Source: an uncultured Roseburia sp.
Lineage (GTDB): Bacteria; Bacillota; Clostridia; Lachnospirales; Lachnospiraceae
DNA length: 34,731 bases
Direction of reading: 5' to 3'
Assembly (NCBI GenBank): GCA_945787015.1
Contig: CALZGM010000031.1
Location: forward strand, 1-34,731
Shown here: positions 33,285-34,731 of the stretch, one piece after another
Numbering within the stretch: position 1 is the stretch's first letter
Layout: each line of letters starts with the position of its first letter
Notes under the pieces: model-generated
What the model was told of the DNA's origin: nothing
What the model saw: the letters and a program-made list of their open reading frames with translations, nothing else
Database searches by the model: none
Program-made: the position numbers and the translations under genes

Positions 33285-34451
33285 TTGAAAGTAGAAGTAA
33301 CAAATCAGATAAAATATATAGGCGTAGACGATGTCACACTGGACTTATTTGAGAGCCAGTATGTGATTCCAGAAGGGGTTTCTTACAATTCCTATGTAAT
33401 TTTAGATGAGAAGACTGCCGTCATGGATACGGTTGATAAACGTGGTATGGCAGAGTGGGAAGCGCGTCTGTTAGAAGAATTGAATGGAAGAGCCGTTGAT
33501 TATCTGGTGATTCACCATTTAGAGCCGGATCATGCAGGAAGCATTGCAAGATTGGTAGAACTTTTCCCGGAAGTGACACTGGTTGGAAATGCCAAAACAT
33601 TTGCCATGCTGCCACAGTTCTTTGAATTGGACCCTGAGGTAAAAACGCTTGTGGTAAAAGAAGGAGACAGCTTATCCTTAGGAACACATACCTTAAGCTT
33701 TTACATGGCACCGATGGTACATTGGCCGGAAGTAATGGTTTCCTATGAAAGCAGCGAAAAGGTTCTTTTCTCTGCGGATGGATTCGGAAAGTTTGGCGCA
33801 TTGGAAAAGACAGAAGGAGAAGACTGGGCATGCGAAGCACGCAGATACTATTTTAATATTGTAGGAAAATACGGCGCACCGGTTCAGGGATTATTAAAGA
33901 AGGCAGCTGCTTTGGACATTGCATGTATTTGTCCTTTGCATGGACCGATTTTAAAAGAAAACTTAGGATATTACATTGGACTGTATGATACATGGAGCAG
34001 TTATAAGCCGGAAAATGAAGGCGTATTAATTGCATATGCATCCATTCATGGAAATACTGCAAAAGCAGCAGAAATGCTGGGTGAGATGTTAAGAGAACGC
34101 GGCGTACAAAAGGTTGTGGTAAGTGACCTTGCAAGAGAAGACATGGCAGAAGTCATCGAGGATGCGTTCCGCTATGACCGCATGGTAGTGGCAGCAGCCA
34201 GCTACGATGGTGGTGTATTCCCGTGTATGCAGGACTTTTTACATCACTTACAGAGCAAGGCATATCAGAATCGTAAGGTTGCAATCGTAGAAAACGGTTC
34301 CTGGGGACCGACTGCAGCAAGAACCATGAAAGCCATTTTAGAGACCATGAAAAATCTGGAACTGGTAGAGCCTGTCGTTACGATTCGTTCCACCGTGAAA
34401 GAGGCGGATGTTGCAAATCTAAAAGCTTTGGCGGATGAACTTGCTAAGTAG
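33285..34451 (+). CDS. fprA: Flavodiiron protein (A-type flavoprotein)
   Basis: This enzyme reduces oxygen to water, or nitric oxide to nitrous oxide, protecting an anaerobe. The 388-aa chain has the two-domain core: an N-terminal metallo-beta-lactamase-like diiron domain (about 1-245) and a C-terminal flavodoxin (about 246-388, FMN loop YASIHGNTAKAAE). All iron ligands are visible: HLEPDH (His78, Glu80, Asp82, His83), His146 in MVHWPE, Asp165 in FSADGFGKFG and His219 in CPLHGP. There is no fused rubredoxin or flavin-reductase domain, so separate electron donors are needed. TTG 33285 is the start, behind CAGGAGG. Monocistronic. Confidence 0.97.
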   Translation: MKVEVTNQIKYIGVDDVTLDLFESQYVIPEGVSYNSYVILDEKTAVMDTVDKRGMAEWEARLLEELNGRAVDYLVIHHLEPDHAGSIARLVELFPEVTLVGNAKTFAMLPQFFELDPEVKTLVVKEGDSLSLGTHTLSFYMAPMVHWPEVMVSYESSEKVLFSADGFGKFGALEKTEGEDWACEARRYYFNIVGKYGAPVQGLLKKAAALDIACICPLHGPILKENLGYYIGLYDTWSSYKPENEGVLIAYASIHGNTAKAAEMLGEMLRERGVQKVVVSDLAREDMAEVIEDAFRYDRMVVAAASYDGGVFPCMQDFLHHLQSKAYQNRKVAIVENGSWGPTAARTMKAILETMKNLELVEPVVTIRSTVKEADVANLKALADELAK

Positions 34452-34511
34452 GTATTTAGTACAAAATTTATAGTAGATTCTTTTTCGCTTTCTTAAATTA
34501 TATCTGCAGAA

Positions 34512-34562
34512 TTAATGCCGTCAAGGTCAAGCAAAAGTGCTGCGCAACCTTGACGGCATTAA
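34512..34562. repeat. 16-bp perfect inverted repeat after fprA
   Basis: TTAATGCCGTCAAGGT (34512-34527) and its exact complement (34547-34562) flank a 19-nt loop that contains a smaller AGC/GCT pairing. No T run follows directly. It could be a dispersed repeat or part of a structured transcript end. Confidence 0.65.
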
Positions 34563-34605
34563 GTTCCGAAGATTTTTTGTGCTCAAGCGGAAAAAGAAGA
34601 TGTGT

Positions 34606-34630
34606 GCTGGCTTGAAAACCAGCTTTTTTC
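34606..34630 (+). terminator. Weak terminator candidate downstream of fprA
   Basis: GCTGG (34606-34610) pairs with CCAGC (34619-34623) around an 8-nt loop and is followed by TTTTTT. The stem is short. From here to the window end I see no gene. Confidence 0.5.
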
Positions 34631-34731
34631 AATTTTTTGCAAATTGTTCGATGTTATGTCAACCAAACCTACTTATATTATCTTTCTCAAAATGTCCTCT
34701 GGGGTATAGAAAGCTTATTATGCCTAATTTT

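Noticed and set aside
33285-34451. Fused rubredoxin or NADH-reductase domain on the flavodiiron protein
   Set aside because: The protein ends after the flavodoxin domain at residue 388, and no CxxC rubredoxin motifs are present.

Overview
The window looks like a chromosomal segment of a low-to-moderate GC Clostridia, most likely a Lachnospiraceae gut anaerobe (inference). Supporting features are a one-chain PurL, a pyrophosphate-type phosphofructokinase, a flavodiiron protein for oxygen defence, strong AGGAGG ribosome sites, TTGACA-17-TATAAT type promoters and many intrinsic terminators. There are 22 confident protein-coding genes. I see no tRNA, rRNA, CRISPR array, transposase or phage gene.

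Layout. (1) 182-5096: a LysR regulator (-) diverges from purL (+). (2) 5302-14101: an AT-rich carbohydrate-use locus, all on +. It encodes a sugar-binding lipoprotein, two ABC permeases, a LacI regulator, a GH35/DUF5597-type glycosidase, a classical GH35 beta-galactosidase and a GH43 enzyme. Its promoter is overlapped by a perfect match to the catabolite-response (cre) consensus, which is also a near-palindromic LacI-type operator. None of the three glycosidases has a signal peptide, so oligosaccharides are probably imported and cut in the cytoplasm. No transporter ATPase is encoded. (3) 14208-17803: a PIN-like nuclease (-), a chemotaxis receptor (+) and a PHP phosphatase (-). The last two converge on a 22-bp perfect hairpin. 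(4) 18053-24448: lower glycolysis, gap-pgk-tpiA-gpmI, with a CapA-like lipoprotein gene between tpiA and gpmI and a highly folded spacer between pgk and tpiA. (5) 24723-29679: purC-purB, a PlsC-like acyltransferase with an unusual zinc ribbon, and pfp from its own promoter. (6) 29829-34451: a cytoplasmic LacI-sensor/GAF-like/GGDEF protein, a convergent membrane acyltransferase, and a flavodiiron protein.

Together the genes join sugar uptake, glycolysis and de novo purine synthesis. The least ordinary items are the two different GH35-type enzymes next to GH43, the sugar-sensor diguanylate cyclase without an HTH, the zinc-ribbon acyltransferase, the folded pgk-tpiA spacer and the REP-like hairpin. 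I did not find a clearly new defence or mobile system. Most of the window is well-recognised housekeeping and carbohydrate-use genes.
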